From Photobacterium arenosum (GTDB taxonomy: Bacteria; Pseudomonadota; Gammaproteobacteria; Enterobacterales; Vibrionaceae), in contig NZ_JACYTP010000006.1 of the NCBI RefSeq assembly GCF_014841115.1, forward strand, positions 186,001-250,000: 64,000 nt of DNA. Direction: 5' to 3'. A program made the translations under genes and the position numbers. This document shows positions 16,288-25,931 of this stretch, piece by piece. Position 1 is the stretch's first letter, and each line of letters starts with the position of its first letter. Below the pieces are notes generated by a model, which searched no databases, was not told where the DNA came from, and saw only the letters and a program-made list of their open reading frames with translations.

Positions 16288-17160
16288 ATGGGATACTTAA
16301 CTGCGATTACGCTGCTCTGGGCGTTTTCCTTCAGCCTGATTGGGGTTTATCTGGCCGGGCAGGTTGATGCCTGGTTCTCGGTACTGACCCGGGTGGCACT
16401 GGCCGCCCTGGTATTCTTGCCGTTTCTGCGTCGTCAGCACCTGACGGTCAAGCTGGCACTGAAACTCATGGTGGTGGGTGCTTTTCAGCTCGGCATCATG
16501 TACTGCTTTTACTACCAGTCTTTCCTTTACCTGTCGGTGCCGGAAGTGCTGCTGTTCACCATTTTTACCCCCATTTATGTCACCCTCATTTATGATTTGC
16601 TGCAGCGCCGTTTTTCGGCCTGGTATCTGATCACCGCCGTCATTGCGGTATTAGGCGCCGCCGTCATCAAATTCGAAGGCATCAATGAAGACTTTGTGCT
16701 CGGTTTCCTGATTGTGCAGGGGGCTAACCTGTGCTTTGCCATCGGCCAGGTGGGTTACAAAGTCATCATGGAAAAAGAGCAGGCCGATCTGCCTCAGCAC
16801 ACGGTATTTGGCCTGTTCTATCTCGGTGCCGTCTGCGTGGCCCTGCCGATGTTTTTACTGTTCGGCAACACAGAAAAACTGCCGACCACCGACACCCAAT
16901 GGGGCATTCTGGTGTATCTGGGTATTGTCGCTTCCGGTCTGGGCTATTTCATCTGGAATAAGGGAGCAACCCTGGTAAACGCCGGGGCGCTGGCTATCAT
17001 GAACAACGCCCTGGTACCGGCGGGTCTTATCGTTAACCTCGTGATCTGGAACCGGGATGTCGACTACCCGCGTCTGATCGTGGGCGGCGCTATTATCCTG
17101 CTGTCGCTGTGGGTCAATGAAACCTGGGTCAAGCGCCGCGTCGCGGCCGCCCACGCCTGA
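16288..17160 (+). CDS. EamA/DMT-family inner-membrane transporter
   Basis: A 290-residue protein with about ten hydrophobic helices in two EamA-like repeats (about 1-135 and 140-285). It starts MGYLTAITLLWAFSFSLIG, typical of the carboxylate/amino acid/amine group of drug-metabolite transporters. The second repeat ends with GLGYFIWNKGATLVNAGALA, the conserved EamA end signature. Substrate cannot be told from the sequence. An AAAGGA motif precedes the ATG. It stands alone and shares a bidirectional terminator with fre, which is convergent. Confidence 0.88.
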   Translation: MGYLTAITLLWAFSFSLIGVYLAGQVDAWFSVLTRVALAALVFLPFLRRQHLTVKLALKLMVVGAFQLGIMYCFYYQSFLYLSVPEVLLFTIFTPIYVTLIYDLLQRRFSAWYLITAVIAVLGAAVIKFEGINEDFVLGFLIVQGANLCFAIGQVGYKVIMEKEQADLPQHTVFGLFYLGAVCVALPMFLLFGNTEKLPTTDTQWGILVYLGIVASGLGYFIWNKGATLVNAGALAIMNNALVPAGLIVNLVIWNRDVDYPRLIVGGAIILLSLWVNETWVKRRVAAAHA

Positions 17161-17181
17161 TAATTTTTCCCGCCTGTATAA

Positions 17182-17216
17182 AAAAGCCCCTGACATCCAC
17201 GATGCCAGGGGCTTTT
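17182..17216. terminator. Bidirectional terminator between the EamA transporter and fre
   Basis: AAAAGCCCCTG and CAGGGGCTTTT form a stem with a small internal mismatch around a short loop. A-tract and T-tract on the two sides make it usable from both strands. Confidence 0.85.
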
Positions 17217-17233
17217 CTTTTTACCAGCAACAA

Positions 17234-17944
17234 TCAGATAAAGGCGTAAGCGTCGGCATACATCCGCTCGCGATCGGCCCCTTTCTCAGCCGTAAACTGT
17301 TCACGGGCAGCACCCGCCATCTCAAAACGGCCACAGATATAAATGTCATAAGAAGACAGGCTGACAAAATCGTCATTCACCGCTTCGAGCACGTTACCCA
17401 CTTTGCCCTGCCAGGCTGGTGGCGCACTTTCTACCACAGGGACATAAGTCAGATTAGCGTGCTTGGCAGCCAGTGCAACGAGCTCGTCATGGGCATACAG
17501 CTGGCATTCATCACGGCCGCCCCAGTACACAAAAATCGGCTGCTTCATGCCGCGGCTCAGGCAGTTATCCAGCAGGCTGCGCACGTAGGAAAAGCCCGTG
17601 CCGCCGGCAATCAGCAGCAAAGGCTGATTACTGTCTTCACGCAACCAGGCATCACCCAACGGGGCTTCGACATCAAATGCCCTGCCGCCTTCCATCGCCT
17701 GACGCATGGCTTCCACCACTTCCATAGCATAGGGATTGTGGTCAGCCGCACCTATGTGCAGTTCCAGCTCGCCACTGCGGCAAGGGCTGCTGGCAATGGA
17801 AAATGCACGCTTGTCTTTTTCACCCATCACCGCCAGCAAATACTGCCCGGCTTTAAAATCAACCTGTTGCTTAGGTTGCAGCAGGATACGGTACGTATTA
17901 CACGCCAGTGACTCGACTGACTTCACTTCACACTGAATCGACAT
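17234..17944 (-). CDS. fre: NAD(P)H-flavin reductase
   Basis: A 236-residue cytosolic enzyme that reduces free flavins with NAD(P)H. The flavin-binding barrel holds [10 protein letters not shown] near residue 45 (the RxxS motif), and the nucleotide domain starts with [17 protein letters not shown] near residue 110 and ends with [11 protein letters not shown] before AGAAREQF. Size and motifs agree with Fre/LuxG; the ubiD neighbourhood favours Fre over the bioluminescence homologue LuxG. It begins 9 bases after the stop of a small ferredoxin gene, which itself follows ubiD, so the three appear to form an operon. Confidence 0.93.
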   Translation of the reverse strand: MSIQCEVKSVESLACNTYRILLQPKQQVDFKAGQYLLAVMGEKDKRAFSIASSPCRSGELELHIGAADHNPYAMEVVEAMRQAMEGGRAFDVEAPLGDAWLREDSNQPLLLIAGGTGFSYVRSLLDNCLSRGMKQPIFVYWGGRDECQLYAHDELVALAAKHANLTYVPVVESAPPAWQGKVGNVLEAVNDDFVSLSSYDIYICGRFEMAGAAREQFTAEKGADRERMYADAYAFI

Positions 17945-17953
17945 TCTGTTCCT

Positions 17954-18217
17954 CTATTCCAAAGTCAGTACCAGATCGCTGCGGGCCATAGCCAGGCAGG
18001 GAAATATCCATCCCTCAGCCTGCTCTTTCTCCGTCAGCACCGGTGCCAGCCGGTAAGTGACCTCACCCGCCAGCTTGCGGCATAAACAAGTGGCACACGC
18101 CCCGACCTGACAGCGGTGGGGGAAAGCCAGTCCTGCCCGGCGTGCTGCGCTCAACAGGGTTTCCTCTTCCCCGACGCTGAACATGACGTCCTGCGGCAAC
18201 ACACGAACCTGATACAT
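17954..18217 (-). CDS. Plant-type [2Fe-2S] ferredoxin
   Basis: An 87-residue ferredoxin. The four cluster cysteines are Cys36, Cys41, Cys44 (in CQVGACATC) and Cys74 (in FPCLA), the C-x4-C-x2-C-x29-C layout of plant-type ferredoxins. No signal peptide is present. It lies between ubiD (32 bases upstream) and fre (9 bases downstream). Fre lacks an iron-sulphur domain, so the pair looks like a split version of reductases in which ferredoxin and flavin/NAD modules are fused. Possible customers include a ubiquinone-pathway hydroxylase or, like YfaE, the ribonucleotide reductase cofactor; neither is shown by the sequence. Confidence 0.88.
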   Translation of the reverse strand: MYQVRVLPQDVMFSVGEEETLLSAARRAGLAFPHRCQVGACATCLCRKLAGEVTYRLAPVLTEKEQAEGWIFPCLAMARSDLVLTLE

Positions 18218-18249
18218 TGCGGTAAACCTTCTTGCTGCGTTATCCGGCG

Positions 18250-19722
18250 TTATTGCGCCAGAATACCCAGTTCATCCCAAATGGCGTCCACCTTAGCAAC
18301 CACTTCCGGGTCTTTAATGATAGGTGTCCCCCACTCGCGCTGTGTTTCACCCTGCCATTTATTGGTGGCATCCAGACCCATCTTTGACCCCAGGCCAACC
18401 ACAGGCGAGGCAAAATCCAGCGAATCGATCGGGGTGTTTTCTATCATCACAGTATCCCGCGCCGGATCCATCCGGGTGGTAATCGCCCAGATCACGTCAT
18501 TCCAGTCACGGGCATTAACATCATCGTCACAGACTATCACGAACTTGGTGTACATGAACTGGCGAAGGAAAGACCACACGCCCATCATCACCCGCTTGGC
18601 ATGGCCCGGATACTGTTTCTTCATTGTCACTACGGCCATACGATAGGAACACCCTTCCGGCGGCAGGTAAAAATCGACAATTTCCGGAAACTGCTTTTGC
18701 AGAATCGGCACAAACACTTCATTGAGCGCCACGCCCAGCACAGCCGGTTCATCCGGCGGGCGGCCGGTATAGGTGCTGTGGTAAATCGGATCTTTGCGCA
18801 TAGTCACGTGTGTGACGGTAAAAACGTGGTGGCTTTCCACTTCGTTGTAATACCCGGTATGGTCACCGTACGGGCCTTCGTCTGCGTATTCATTGGGATC
18901 AATATAGCCTTCCAGCACGATTTCTGCGCTGGCCGGCACATCCAGATCATTGCTGATGCTTTTGACCACCTCGGTCTTGCTGCCGCGCAGCAGACCGGCA
19001 AAGGCATACTCAGACAAGGTATCAGGCACAGGCGTTACCGCCCCGAGAATCGTTGCCGGATCGGCCCCAAAAGCGACAGAAACCGGAAATTTCTCGCCGG
19101 GATGGGCCTGCATGAACTCGCGCATGTCCAGCGCACCGCCTCGGTGAGCCAGCCAGCGCATGATCACTTTGTTCTTGCTCAGCTTCTGCTGACGGTAAAT
19201 GCCCAGGTTCTGGCGTTTCTTTTCCGGGCCGCGGGTAATCGTCAGCCCCCAGGTCAGCAGCGGCGCCACATCGCCCGGCCAGCAACTCATGACCGGAATC
19301 TTATCGAGATCGACCTCATCGCCCTGCCAGACGATCTGCTGGCACGGCGCTTTGCTCAGGCGCTTGGCAGGCATATTAAGGACTTGCTTGAAGACCGGCA
19401 GCTTGTCGATGGCATCACGGAAGCCTTTCGGCGGTTCCGGCTCTTTGAGATACGCCAGCAGTTTGCCGACTTCCCGTAGCTCCAGCACATCCTCACGTCC
19501 CATGCCCATAGCAACCCGCTCGGTAGTGCCAAACAGGTTCGCCAGCACAGGGATATCGTAACCCACCGGATTTTCAAACAGTAATGCCGGTCCGCCTGCC
19601 CGCAGGGTGCGGTCGCAGATTTCAGTCATTTCATACCGGGGATCGATTGGCTGCTTGATGCGCTTAAGTTGCCCACGCTCTTCCAGGTAGGCGATAAAGT
19701 CGCGCAAATCATTGAGTTTCAT
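18250..19722 (-). CDS. ubiD: 3-octaprenyl-4-hydroxybenzoate decarboxylase
   Basis: A 490-residue enzyme (E. coli 497) that removes the carboxyl group of polyprenyl-hydroxybenzoate in ubiquinone synthesis, using prenylated FMN supplied by UbiX (family knowledge). It starts [22 protein letters not shown] and shows typical segments: [10 protein letters not shown] near residue 42, [10 protein letters not shown] near 170, AFGADPA, and [11 protein letters not shown] near 285, which carries acidic residues of the active-site region. The first gene of a probable ubiD-ferredoxin-fre operon. The ATG at 19722 has a GGGTGCAGGAATG context providing AGGA very near the start. Confidence 0.95.
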   Translation of the reverse strand: MKLNDLRDFIAYLEERGQLKRIKQPIDPRYEMTEICDRTLRAGGPALLFENPVGYDIPVLANLFGTTERVAMGMGREDVLELREVGKLLAYLKEPEPPKGFRDAIDKLPVFKQVLNMPAKRLSKAPCQQIVWQGDEVDLDKIPVMSCWPGDVAPLLTWGLTITRGPEKKRQNLGIYRQQKLSKNKVIMRWLAHRGGALDMREFMQAHPGEKFPVSVAFGADPATILGAVTPVPDTLSEYAFAGLLRGSKTEVVKSISNDLDVPASAEIVLEGYIDPNEYADEGPYGDHTGYYNEVESHHVFTVTHVTMRKDPIYHSTYTGRPPDEPAVLGVALNEVFVPILQKQFPEIVDFYLPPEGCSYRMAVVTMKKQYPGHAKRVMMGVWSFLRQFMYTKFVIVCDDDVNARDWNDVIWAITTRMDPARDTVMIENTPIDSLDFASPVVGLGSKMGLDATNKWQGETQREWGTPIIKDPEVVAKVDAIWDELGILAQ

Positions 19723-19893
19723 TCCTGCACCCTATCTGTTTTGCTCGACCCGGCTTACGGACAGCCGGGATAAAAATAGGACACATTATATACTGAATCC
19801 CTGACAAGATGCTTGTGATGCAGGCATTTATTGGTGGTAAAACAAGGTACTGAAAAGAAATCTTCCCGCCCCTGCAGCGCACTGTACCGGGCA

Positions 19894-20889
19894 TCAGGGC
19901 ATGGATGCCGATAAAGCGGTTTCCAGATTACGCTTTAACGTGTAACTCTTAGTGCCTGCGGCGAGTGTGGTGAGCCAGCTAGAATGACCCTGATTGACCA
20001 GTTTACTGGCCACCAGCTCACCGTCTTCCGGCTCGGACAGCTTGGCTAACAGAAAGATTTCCACCTCGTCCGGCAGTGGCTTAAGGGTAGCCAGTGCCTG
20101 GTATGCCTGAGCTTTCAGGGAGGGATTACGAGTTGCGGCCATCAGTTGGCTCACAGCCAGTTTGCCCGGCAGTTCATCTGCCAGCCGGTTCAGCTCGCCC
20201 CGGCTGTACTGATCGGTGCGACGACGCCACAATTGCTGGTACAAACCTTCATCCCCGGTTATCGCGGCCAGCTTGGCCAGTAAGCCGTTATCAGACAGCC
20301 AAAGCAGTTGTCTGTCGGACAGAAACTGATCGGCAAGATACCTCACGCCTGTGCCGGACAGCGCAGAAAGCTGCGCCAGGGCAATATCGCGCCGGGTGCG
20401 CTGGGTATTGAGATCACCGGCCAGCCAGTCTGCCAGCACTAAATCACCGGCATCAACCTGACGGACAAAGGATTCCGCCAGCTGCTCACGCTGCCAGCGC
20501 TGCAACAGCTGGTGTGCCCGGGTGCCGTAGGTAAATGCTGCCCGGGTAACCCGGTAGCCATCGCCCTGTTCTGTCAGGGTGAAACGTGATTGTCGGGCCG
20601 CTTGTGTTTCAAGCCAGGCGATCTTTTCATCATCCAGCTTTTTCAAGGTATGGGCGTAGTCCACCAGTGCCGAACGCAGGGCTTCCTGCTCCAGCACAGA
20701 GAAATCAGCCAGCTGATAATTGAGCTGGGCAATATCACTTTCCCGGTACAGGGTTTTGAGCGATTTTAATGCCGGTGTGATGTCCTGCGTGACCTGCTGG
20801 TATTCCTGCTGACTGATTTCATCAGCCCTCAGGGGTAGCGCGACCAGCAGTAACCACAACCAGACCCACATGCCTCTTCCATGTTGCAT
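19894..20889 (-). CDS. Secreted all-helical protein of unknown function
   Basis: A 331-residue protein with a signal peptide (core WVWLWLLLVALPLRA, cleavage before DEIS). The start at 20889 has GGAG eight bases upstream; an internal ATG at codon 7 is an alternative. The mature protein is rich in leucine, alanine, glutamine and arginine and runs as many short helices (LKTLYRESDIAQLNYQLAD, YQALATLKPLPDEVEIFLL), with late segments that resemble HEAT-type pairs. I do not recognise a named family. It stands alone between ubiD and rho, on the same strand as both, about 170 bases before the ubiD start. Confidence 0.75.
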   Translation of the reverse strand: MQHGRGMWVWLWLLLVALPLRADEISQQEYQQVTQDITPALKSLKTLYRESDIAQLNYQLADFSVLEQEALRSALVDYAHTLKKLDDEKIAWLETQAARQSRFTLTEQGDGYRVTRAAFTYGTRAHQLLQRWQREQLAESFVRQVDAGDLVLADWLAGDLNTQRTRRDIALAQLSALSGTGVRYLADQFLSDRQLLWLSDNGLLAKLAAITGDEGLYQQLWRRRTDQYSRGELNRLADELPGKLAVSQLMAATRNPSLKAQAYQALATLKPLPDEVEIFLLAKLSEPEDGELVASKLVNQGHSSWLTTLAAGTKSYTLKRNLETALSASMP

Positions 20890-21057
20890 GTTGCATACTC
20901 CATGTTATTGCTGACTTGATTCATTGTTGGTTCCCGAGCCGCTGAGCATCAGGTCCATTTCAGCCCACCTTCCTGGCAGACCGGCAAAGTCTGAAAGAGG
21001 ATAACCTCAGTCGTCAATTGAATGCTGTTTCAAACAACATGCCGATATTATCAGCAA

Positions 21058-21085
21058 TAAAAAAACGCCACACAAGGTGGCGTTT
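21058..21085 (-). terminator. Rho-independent terminator after rho
   Basis: AAACGCCAC / GTGGCGTTT form a 9-bp stem around a short ACAAG-type loop, with a run of seven T residues on the minus strand. It starts about 30 bases after the rho stop codon. Confidence 0.8.
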
Positions 21086-21114
21086 ATACAATCTGTGACA
21101 TCAAGCCAATGGAA

Positions 21115-22380
21115 TCAGGACTTCTGACGACGCATCGCTTCGAAGAACTCGTCGTTGGTCTTGGTCATGCCCAGCTTGTCGATCAGGAATTCCATGCTGT
21201 CGGTCTCATTCATTGGATGAACGATCTTACGCAGGATCCACATCTTCTGCAGCTCATCCGGCTTGGCCAGCAGCTCTTCACGACGGGTACCGGAACGGTT
21301 GAAGTCAATCGCAGGGAATACTCGCTTCTCGGCAATCTTACGCGACAGGTGCAGTTCCATGTTACCTGTACCTTTAAACTCTTCGTAGATCACTTCGTCC
21401 ATCTTAGAACCGGTATCAACCAGTGCCGTCGCGATGATGGTCAGGCTACCGCCTTCTTCCACATTACGGGCCGCACCGAAGAAACGCTTCGGACGGTGCA
21501 GGGCGTTGGCGTCGACACCACCGGTCAGTACTTTACCGGAAGATGGCACCACTGTGTTGTACGCACGGGCCAGACGGGTAATAGAATCCAGCAGGATAAC
21601 CACATCTTTTTTATGCTCAACCAGTCGCTTGGCCTTTTCGATCACCATTTCGGCAACCTGAACGTGGCGGGAAGCCGGCTCGTCAAAGGTAGAAGCAATC
21701 ACTTCGCCTTTTACCAGACGCTGCATCTCGGTCACTTCTTCAGGACGCTCGTCAATCAGCAGCACCATCAGCTCACACTCTGGGTGATTGTAAGCAATGC
21801 TCTGTGCAATGTTCTGCAACAGCATAGTCTTACCCGCTTTTGGCGGTGCAACAATCAGACCACGCTGACCCTTACCGATAGGTGAGGCCAGATCCAGTAC
21901 ACGAGCAGTAATGTCTTCGGTTGAGCCGTTACCACGTTCCATACGCATGCGATCATTGGCGTGCAGCGGGGTAAGGTTTTCAAACAGGATCTTGTTGCGG
22001 GCGTTGTCTGGTTTGTCGTGGTTTACTTCGTTGACTTTCAGCAGGGCAAAGTAGCGTTCACCGTCTTTTGGTGGCCGGATTTTACCTGAAATGGTATCAC
22101 CGGTACGCAGGTTGAAGCGGCGAATCTGGCTTGGTGAGACATAAATATCATCCGGGCCTGCCAGGTATGAACTGTCTGCGCTACGAAGGAAGCCAAAGCC
22201 GTCCTGCAGAATTTCCAAAACCCCGTCGCCAAAAATGTCCTCACCACTTTTCGCGTGCTGTTTGAGAATGGCAAAGATGATGTCCTGTTTTCTCAAACGC
22301 GCTAGGTTTTCGAGTCCTAAGCTTTCGCCGAGCGCAACCAACTTTGAGATAGGCTGGTTCTTCAGTTCTGTAAGATTCAT
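21115..22380 (-). CDS. rho: Transcription termination factor Rho
   Basis: A 421-residue hexameric RNA helicase (E. coli 419). The start is set at 22380 (MNLTELKNQ) by homology; a TTG eight codons earlier is the only longer option. The N-terminal cold-shock-like RNA-binding domain contains [16 protein letters not shown] near residue 50. The ATPase has Walker A PPKAGKT near 180, the [10 protein letters not shown] catalytic segment, [11 protein letters not shown] and the R-loop-side [12 protein letters not shown]. Long stretches look identical to the E. coli protein. The gap of about 150 bases to the trxA terminator is a plausible leader for autoregulation, as known for rho; I see no leader peptide that I would defend. 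Confidence 0.97.
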   Translation of the reverse strand: MNLTELKNQPISKLVALGESLGLENLARLRKQDIIFAILKQHAKSGEDIFGDGVLEILQDGFGFLRSADSSYLAGPDDIYVSPSQIRRFNLRTGDTISGKIRPPKDGERYFALLKVNEVNHDKPDNARNKILFENLTPLHANDRMRMERGNGSTEDITARVLDLASPIGKGQRGLIVAPPKAGKTMLLQNIAQSIAYNHPECELMVLLIDERPEEVTEMQRLVKGEVIASTFDEPASRHVQVAEMVIEKAKRLVEHKKDVVILLDSITRLARAYNTVVPSSGKVLTGGVDANALHRPKRFFGAARNVEEGGSLTIIATALVDTGSKMDEVIYEEFKGTGNMELHLSRKIAEKRVFPAIDFNRSGTRREELLAKPDELQKMWILRKIVHPMNETDSMEFLIDKLGMTKTNDEFFEAMRRQKS

Positions 22381-22533
22381 AGTGGTGGGTTTCTTGTCAG
22401 TCAAATTAGGGGTTCTATGGTTAATTGAGAAAAGCTTCGACCAATGGGGCTGGTCAAGAAATGAACTGTCGTATAATTTACGTGCAATAACTTAGCACTA
22501 AAGCCAGCATCCGTCTAGTGGCCTGAAAAAGAC

Positions 22534-22563
22534 ACCGCGTACAAAAGGATCATTGTACGCGGT
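22534..22563 (-). terminator. Rho-independent terminator after trxA
   Basis: ACCGCGTACAA and TTGTACGCGGT make a perfect 11-bp stem with an 8-base loop; on the minus strand it runs into TCTTTTTC. It separates trxA from rho, so the two are probably separate transcripts. Confidence 0.85.
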
Positions 22564-22583
22564 TTCGCGTTACTGTAGGCCAA

Positions 22584-22910
22584 TTACAGGTTGGCGTCCA
22601 GAAACTCTTTCAGTTGAGACTTAGACAGTGCGCCGACTTTGGTCGCAGCCACATTGCCGTCTTTGAACAGCAACAGAGTCGGAATACCACGGATACCAAA
22701 TTTTGGTGGTGTCGCGGCATTGTGATCTATGTTCAGCTTTCCGATAGTCAGCTTGTCTTGGTACTCGTCTGCGATTTCGTCAAGAATTGGCGCGATCATT
22801 TTACACGGTCCGCACCACTCAGCCCAAAAATCGACTAAAACTGGGCCTGCAGCGTTAATCACATCGTTATCAAAACTTGCGTCTGTCAGCTGCACAATCT
22901 TGTCGCTCAT
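22584..22910 (-). CDS. trxA: Thioredoxin 1
   Basis: A 108-residue cytosolic thioredoxin that reduces protein disulfides and hands electrons to ribonucleotide reductase and other enzymes. The active site is W32-C33-G34-P35-C36, and the cis-proline loop is RGIPTLLLF near residue 75. The start at 22910 ([10 protein letters not shown]) has GGAG six bases upstream; the open frame could start four codons earlier, but that ATG overlaps the ribosome-binding site. It is transcribed divergently from rhlB with about 110 bases between. Confidence 0.97.
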   Translation of the reverse strand: MSDKIVQLTDASFDNDVINAAGPVLVDFWAEWCGPCKMIAPILDEIADEYQDKLTIGKLNIDHNAATPPKFGIRGIPTLLLFKDGNVAATKVGALSKSQLKEFLDANL

Positions 22911-22994
22911 CTTCCACTCCAATGGTTGATTTTCAACGCTGATTCTATTTTAACCAGCAAATCGATGCCCTATTTGAATTGAATACGTTTCGTA

Positions 22995-23022
22995 TTGCAA
23001 CCCTAAGCTGATATTCTATACG
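22995..23022 (+). promoter_or_regulatory. Candidate rhlB promoter close to the start codon
   Basis: TTGCAA (22995-23000) stands 16 bases before TATACG (23017-23022), and TATTCT overlaps at 23012-23017. Either -10 would place the transcript start at or beside the ATG at 23024, and no ribosome-binding site is visible. This is a pattern match only. Confidence 0.3.
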
Positions 23023-23023
23023 A

Positions 23024-24334
23024 ATGAAGACGACTCATATCACAGAGCAGAAATTTGCCGACCTGGGACTAAACCCCCTGGTTTTACAAGGACTGGAAGA
23101 CAAGGGGTTTCATAACTGTACCCCTATCCAGGCCCTGGCATTGCCGGTATTGCTCTCCGGCCGTGACATTGCTGGTCAGGCACAAACAGGGACTGGTAAG
23201 ACCCTGGCTTTCCTGACAGCGACCTTTAACCATTTGATGCTGAACCCAGCATCCGAGGAGCGAAAAACCAATCAGCCCCGTGCAATTATTATGGCACCTA
23301 CACGGGAACTGGCCATTCAGATTTACAATGATGCCGCACCGTTGCTGGCAAGCACTGGCCTGAAAGCCGGTCTGGCTTATGGTGGCGAAGCGTACGAAAA
23401 ACAGAAACAGCACCTGGAAAACGGTGTAGATATTCTGATCGGCACCTGTGGCCGTATCATCGATTTCTACAAGCAGCGTGTGATAGATCTGCACAGCATT
23501 CAGGTTGTGGTACTGGATGAAGCCGACCGTATGTTCGATCTGGGCTTTATTAAAGATATCCGTTTCCTGTTCCGACGTATGCCAAGCCCGAAAGGACGCC
23601 TGAACATGCTGTTCTCTGCCACCCTGTCATACCGGGTCAAAGAGCTGGCGTTCGAGCACATGAACAACCCGGAAAGTGTGGTGGTTGAGCCTGAGCAAAA
23701 AACCGGTCACCGTATCCAGGAAGAGCTGTTCTACCCGTCCAATCAGGACAAAATGCGTTTGCTGCAGACCCTGATCGAAGAAGACTGGCCGGATCGCGCC
23801 ATCATTTTTGCCAACACCAAACACCGTTGTGAAGACATCTGGGCGCACCTGGAAGCCGATAACCACCGTGTTGGCCTGCTGACCGGCGATGTGCCGCAGA
23901 AAAAACGCGTACGCATTCTGGAGCAGTTCACTCAAGGTGAAGTCGACATCCTGGTGGCAACCGACGTCGCGGCGCGCGGTCTGCACATTCCTCAGGTGAC
24001 TCACGTCTTTAACTACGATCTGCCTGACGATGCCGAAGACTATGTTCACCGTATTGGCCGTACCGGTCGTGCCGGCGAAAGCGGTCATTCCATCAGCTTT
24101 GCCTGTGAAGAATACGCCATTAATCTGACGGCGATTGAAACCTACATCGAGCACACGATTCCGCAATCAAAATACGATGCCGAAGCGCTGCTGGATGATC
24201 TGCCGCCACCGGTAAAATTCCAGCGGGCACCTCGCCAGAGCGGTGGTCGTCGCAACAGTGGTTCCCGTCAGGGACAAGGACAGGGACGTCAGCGCAGTAA
24301 TAACCGCCGTCGCTCACCACAGAAAACACAGTAA
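23024..24334 (+). CDS. rhlB: ATP-dependent RNA helicase RhlB
   Basis: A 436-residue DEAD-box helicase, the RNA-unwinding partner of RNase E in the degradosome (family knowledge). Motifs in order: Q motif (FHNCTPIQ, residue about 30), Walker A AQTGTGKT near 53, PTRELA, DEAD in [17 protein letters not shown], a second domain with ARGLH and HRIGRTGR near 345. The tail from about 395 is basic and low-complexity (Gly, Arg, Gln, Asn), usual for RNA contacts. The N-terminus [16 protein letters not shown] aligns with E. coli from the first residue, which fixes the start although no ribosome-binding site is seen. gppA follows after 14 bases. Confidence 0.96.
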   Translation: MKTTHITEQKFADLGLNPLVLQGLEDKGFHNCTPIQALALPVLLSGRDIAGQAQTGTGKTLAFLTATFNHLMLNPASEERKTNQPRAIIMAPTRELAIQIYNDAAPLLASTGLKAGLAYGGEAYEKQKQHLENGVDILIGTCGRIIDFYKQRVIDLHSIQVVVLDEADRMFDLGFIKDIRFLFRRMPSPKGRLNMLFSATLSYRVKELAFEHMNNPESVVVEPEQKTGHRIQEELFYPSNQDKMRLLQTLIEEDWPDRAIIFANTKHRCEDIWAHLEADNHRVGLLTGDVPQKKRVRILEQFTQGEVDILVATDVAARGLHIPQVTHVFNYDLPDDAEDYVHRIGRTGRAGESGHSISFACEEYAINLTAIETYIEHTIPQSKYDAEALLDDLPPPVKFQRAPRQSGGRRNSGSRQGQGQGRQRSNNRRRSPQKTQ

Positions 24335-24348
24335 CTGAAGAAGACGCT

Positions 24349-25842
24349 ATGGAAAGTTGTGTCGTATCCCCGCTGTATGCAGCCATTGACCTTGGCTCTA
24401 ACAGTTTTCACATGTGGATCGTGCGTGAAGTCGCAGGCAGTGTGCATACGCTGGCTAAAATCAAGCGCAAAGTACGGCTGGCAGCCGGCCTTAACGGCCA
24501 GAATGAACTGAGCCAGGAAGCCATGCAGCGCGGCTGGGAATGCCTGGCAATGTTTGCAGAACGATTGCAGGATATTCCGGCTGAACGGGTCCGCATTGTT
24601 GGTACCGCGGCACTGCGAACCGCCGTGAATGCCGAAGACTTTCTTTCCAGAGCCATCAGTATACTGGGTCACCCCATCGACATTATTCCTGGTGAAGAGG
24701 AAGCACGCATTATCTACCAGGGCGTTGCACACACCTCTGGCGGTCAGGGAAAACGCCTGGTCGTCGATATCGGTGGGGCCAGTACTGAAGTCATTATCGG
24801 TGAAGGTTTTGATGCCAAGGCACTGACCAGCCTGAAAATGGGTTGTGTCACCTGGCTGGAACGCTATTTCAAAGACAGGCACTTGTCAGCCGACAATTTC
24901 AGCGCGGCAATCCTGGCGGCAAAACAAGCCATTGCGCCTATCGTGGAGCCCTACCGCAAACTGGGTTGGGACCACTGTGTCGGCGCCAGCGGCACCGTAC
25001 AGGCGCTGCAGGAAATCATGGTTGCCCAGGGCATGGACGAGCTGATCACCCTGTCTAAACTCAAGCGTCTGCAGCGTCAGGCCATGCAATACGAACGCCT
25101 GGAAGATCTGGATATTGAAGGGCTGACATTAGAACGGGCTCTGGTGTTTCCGAGTGGCCTGTCGATTCTGATCGCCTTGTTTGAATCGCTGGACATCCAA
25201 ACCATGACACTGGCCGGCGGCGCCCTGCGCGAAGGCATGGTGTATGACATGATGAGCCAGATGCGTCACGACGATGTGCGAGCCAGAACCCTGAACAGCC
25301 TGCAATACCGTTTTCAGGTTGATACCGAACATGCCCAAACCGTGGCCGACACCGCGCAGGCTTTACTGGAGGACTGTCAGCCCGCCTGGCAGACCGATGA
25401 GCAAGCCCGCTCTTTGCTCCAGTCCAGCGCCATCTTGCACGAAATAGGCACAGGTATCGGCTTCAAGCAAAACGGCGATCATGCCGCCTATCTGGTCCAG
25501 CATCTGGACTTGCCCGGTTTTACCCGCGCGCAGAAACACCTGCTGGGCGAGCTGCTGCGCAGGCACAGGGACAACCTGACCAGCCTGCCGGAACAGCATG
25601 CCATCCCCGCAATCAACGCTGTGCGTATCTTGCGCCTGCTGCGCCTGGCGGTCATTCTCTGCCACCGGCGTGACAGCCAGCACCAGCCCCCTGCGCACCT
25701 GACGGTCGATGACAATCAGCTCACCCTGATACTGCCAAAAGCCTGGCTGACAGCCAATCCGCTGACTGATGCTGAGTTACAACAGGAAGCCCACCGCCAA
25801 AGCGATCTCGGCTGGCCACTGCAGATCAGCGAAGAAAGCTGA
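24349..25842 (+). CDS. gppA: Guanosine-5'-triphosphate,3'-diphosphate phosphatase
   Basis: A 497-residue member of the Ppx/GppA phosphatases, which turns pppGpp into ppGpp and can also act on polyphosphate. The actin-like fold shows phosphate loop 1 as [15 protein letters not shown] (residues 9-23), [13 protein letters not shown] near 115, and phosphate loop 2 as [12 protein letters not shown] near 140; an HD-like helical domain fills the C-terminus. GppA is chosen over Ppx on length and on its place right behind rhlB, the arrangement known in E. coli. Probably co-transcribed with rhlB. Confidence 0.93.
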   Translation: MESCVVSPLYAAIDLGSNSFHMWIVREVAGSVHTLAKIKRKVRLAAGLNGQNELSQEAMQRGWECLAMFAERLQDIPAERVRIVGTAALRTAVNAEDFLSRAISILGHPIDIIPGEEEARIIYQGVAHTSGGQGKRLVVDIGGASTEVIIGEGFDAKALTSLKMGCVTWLERYFKDRHLSADNFSAAILAAKQAIAPIVEPYRKLGWDHCVGASGTVQALQEIMVAQGMDELITLSKLKRLQRQAMQYERLEDLDIEGLTLERALVFPSGLSILIALFESLDIQTMTLAGGALREGMVYDMMSQMRHDDVRARTLNSLQYRFQVDTEHAQTVADTAQALLEDCQPAWQTDEQARSLLQSSAILHEIGTGIGFKQNGDHAAYLVQHLDLPGFTRAQKHLLGELLRRHRDNLTSLPEQHAIPAINAVRILRLLRLAVILCHRRDSQHQPPAHLTVDDNQLTLILPKAWLTANPLTDAELQQEAHRQSDLGWPLQISEES

Positions 25843-25884
25843 ACACCTGCCACATAACACTGTGGCTCAAGACAATGCTCATAA

Positions 25885-25909
25885 AAAAGGCTCCCGACGG
25901 GAGCCTTTT
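25885..25909. terminator. Bidirectional terminator between gppA and prlC
   Basis: AAAAGGCTCCC / GGGAGCCTTTT form an 11-bp stem with a GAC loop. Both strands end in a T-run, serving the convergent genes on either side. Confidence 0.88.
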
Positions 25910-25931
25910 CTGATCGTAGAATCGAGTATCT

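Noticed and set aside
17234..17944. LuxG and a bioluminescence locus
   Set aside because: No luxCDABE genes; ubiD and ferredoxin neighbours point to Fre.
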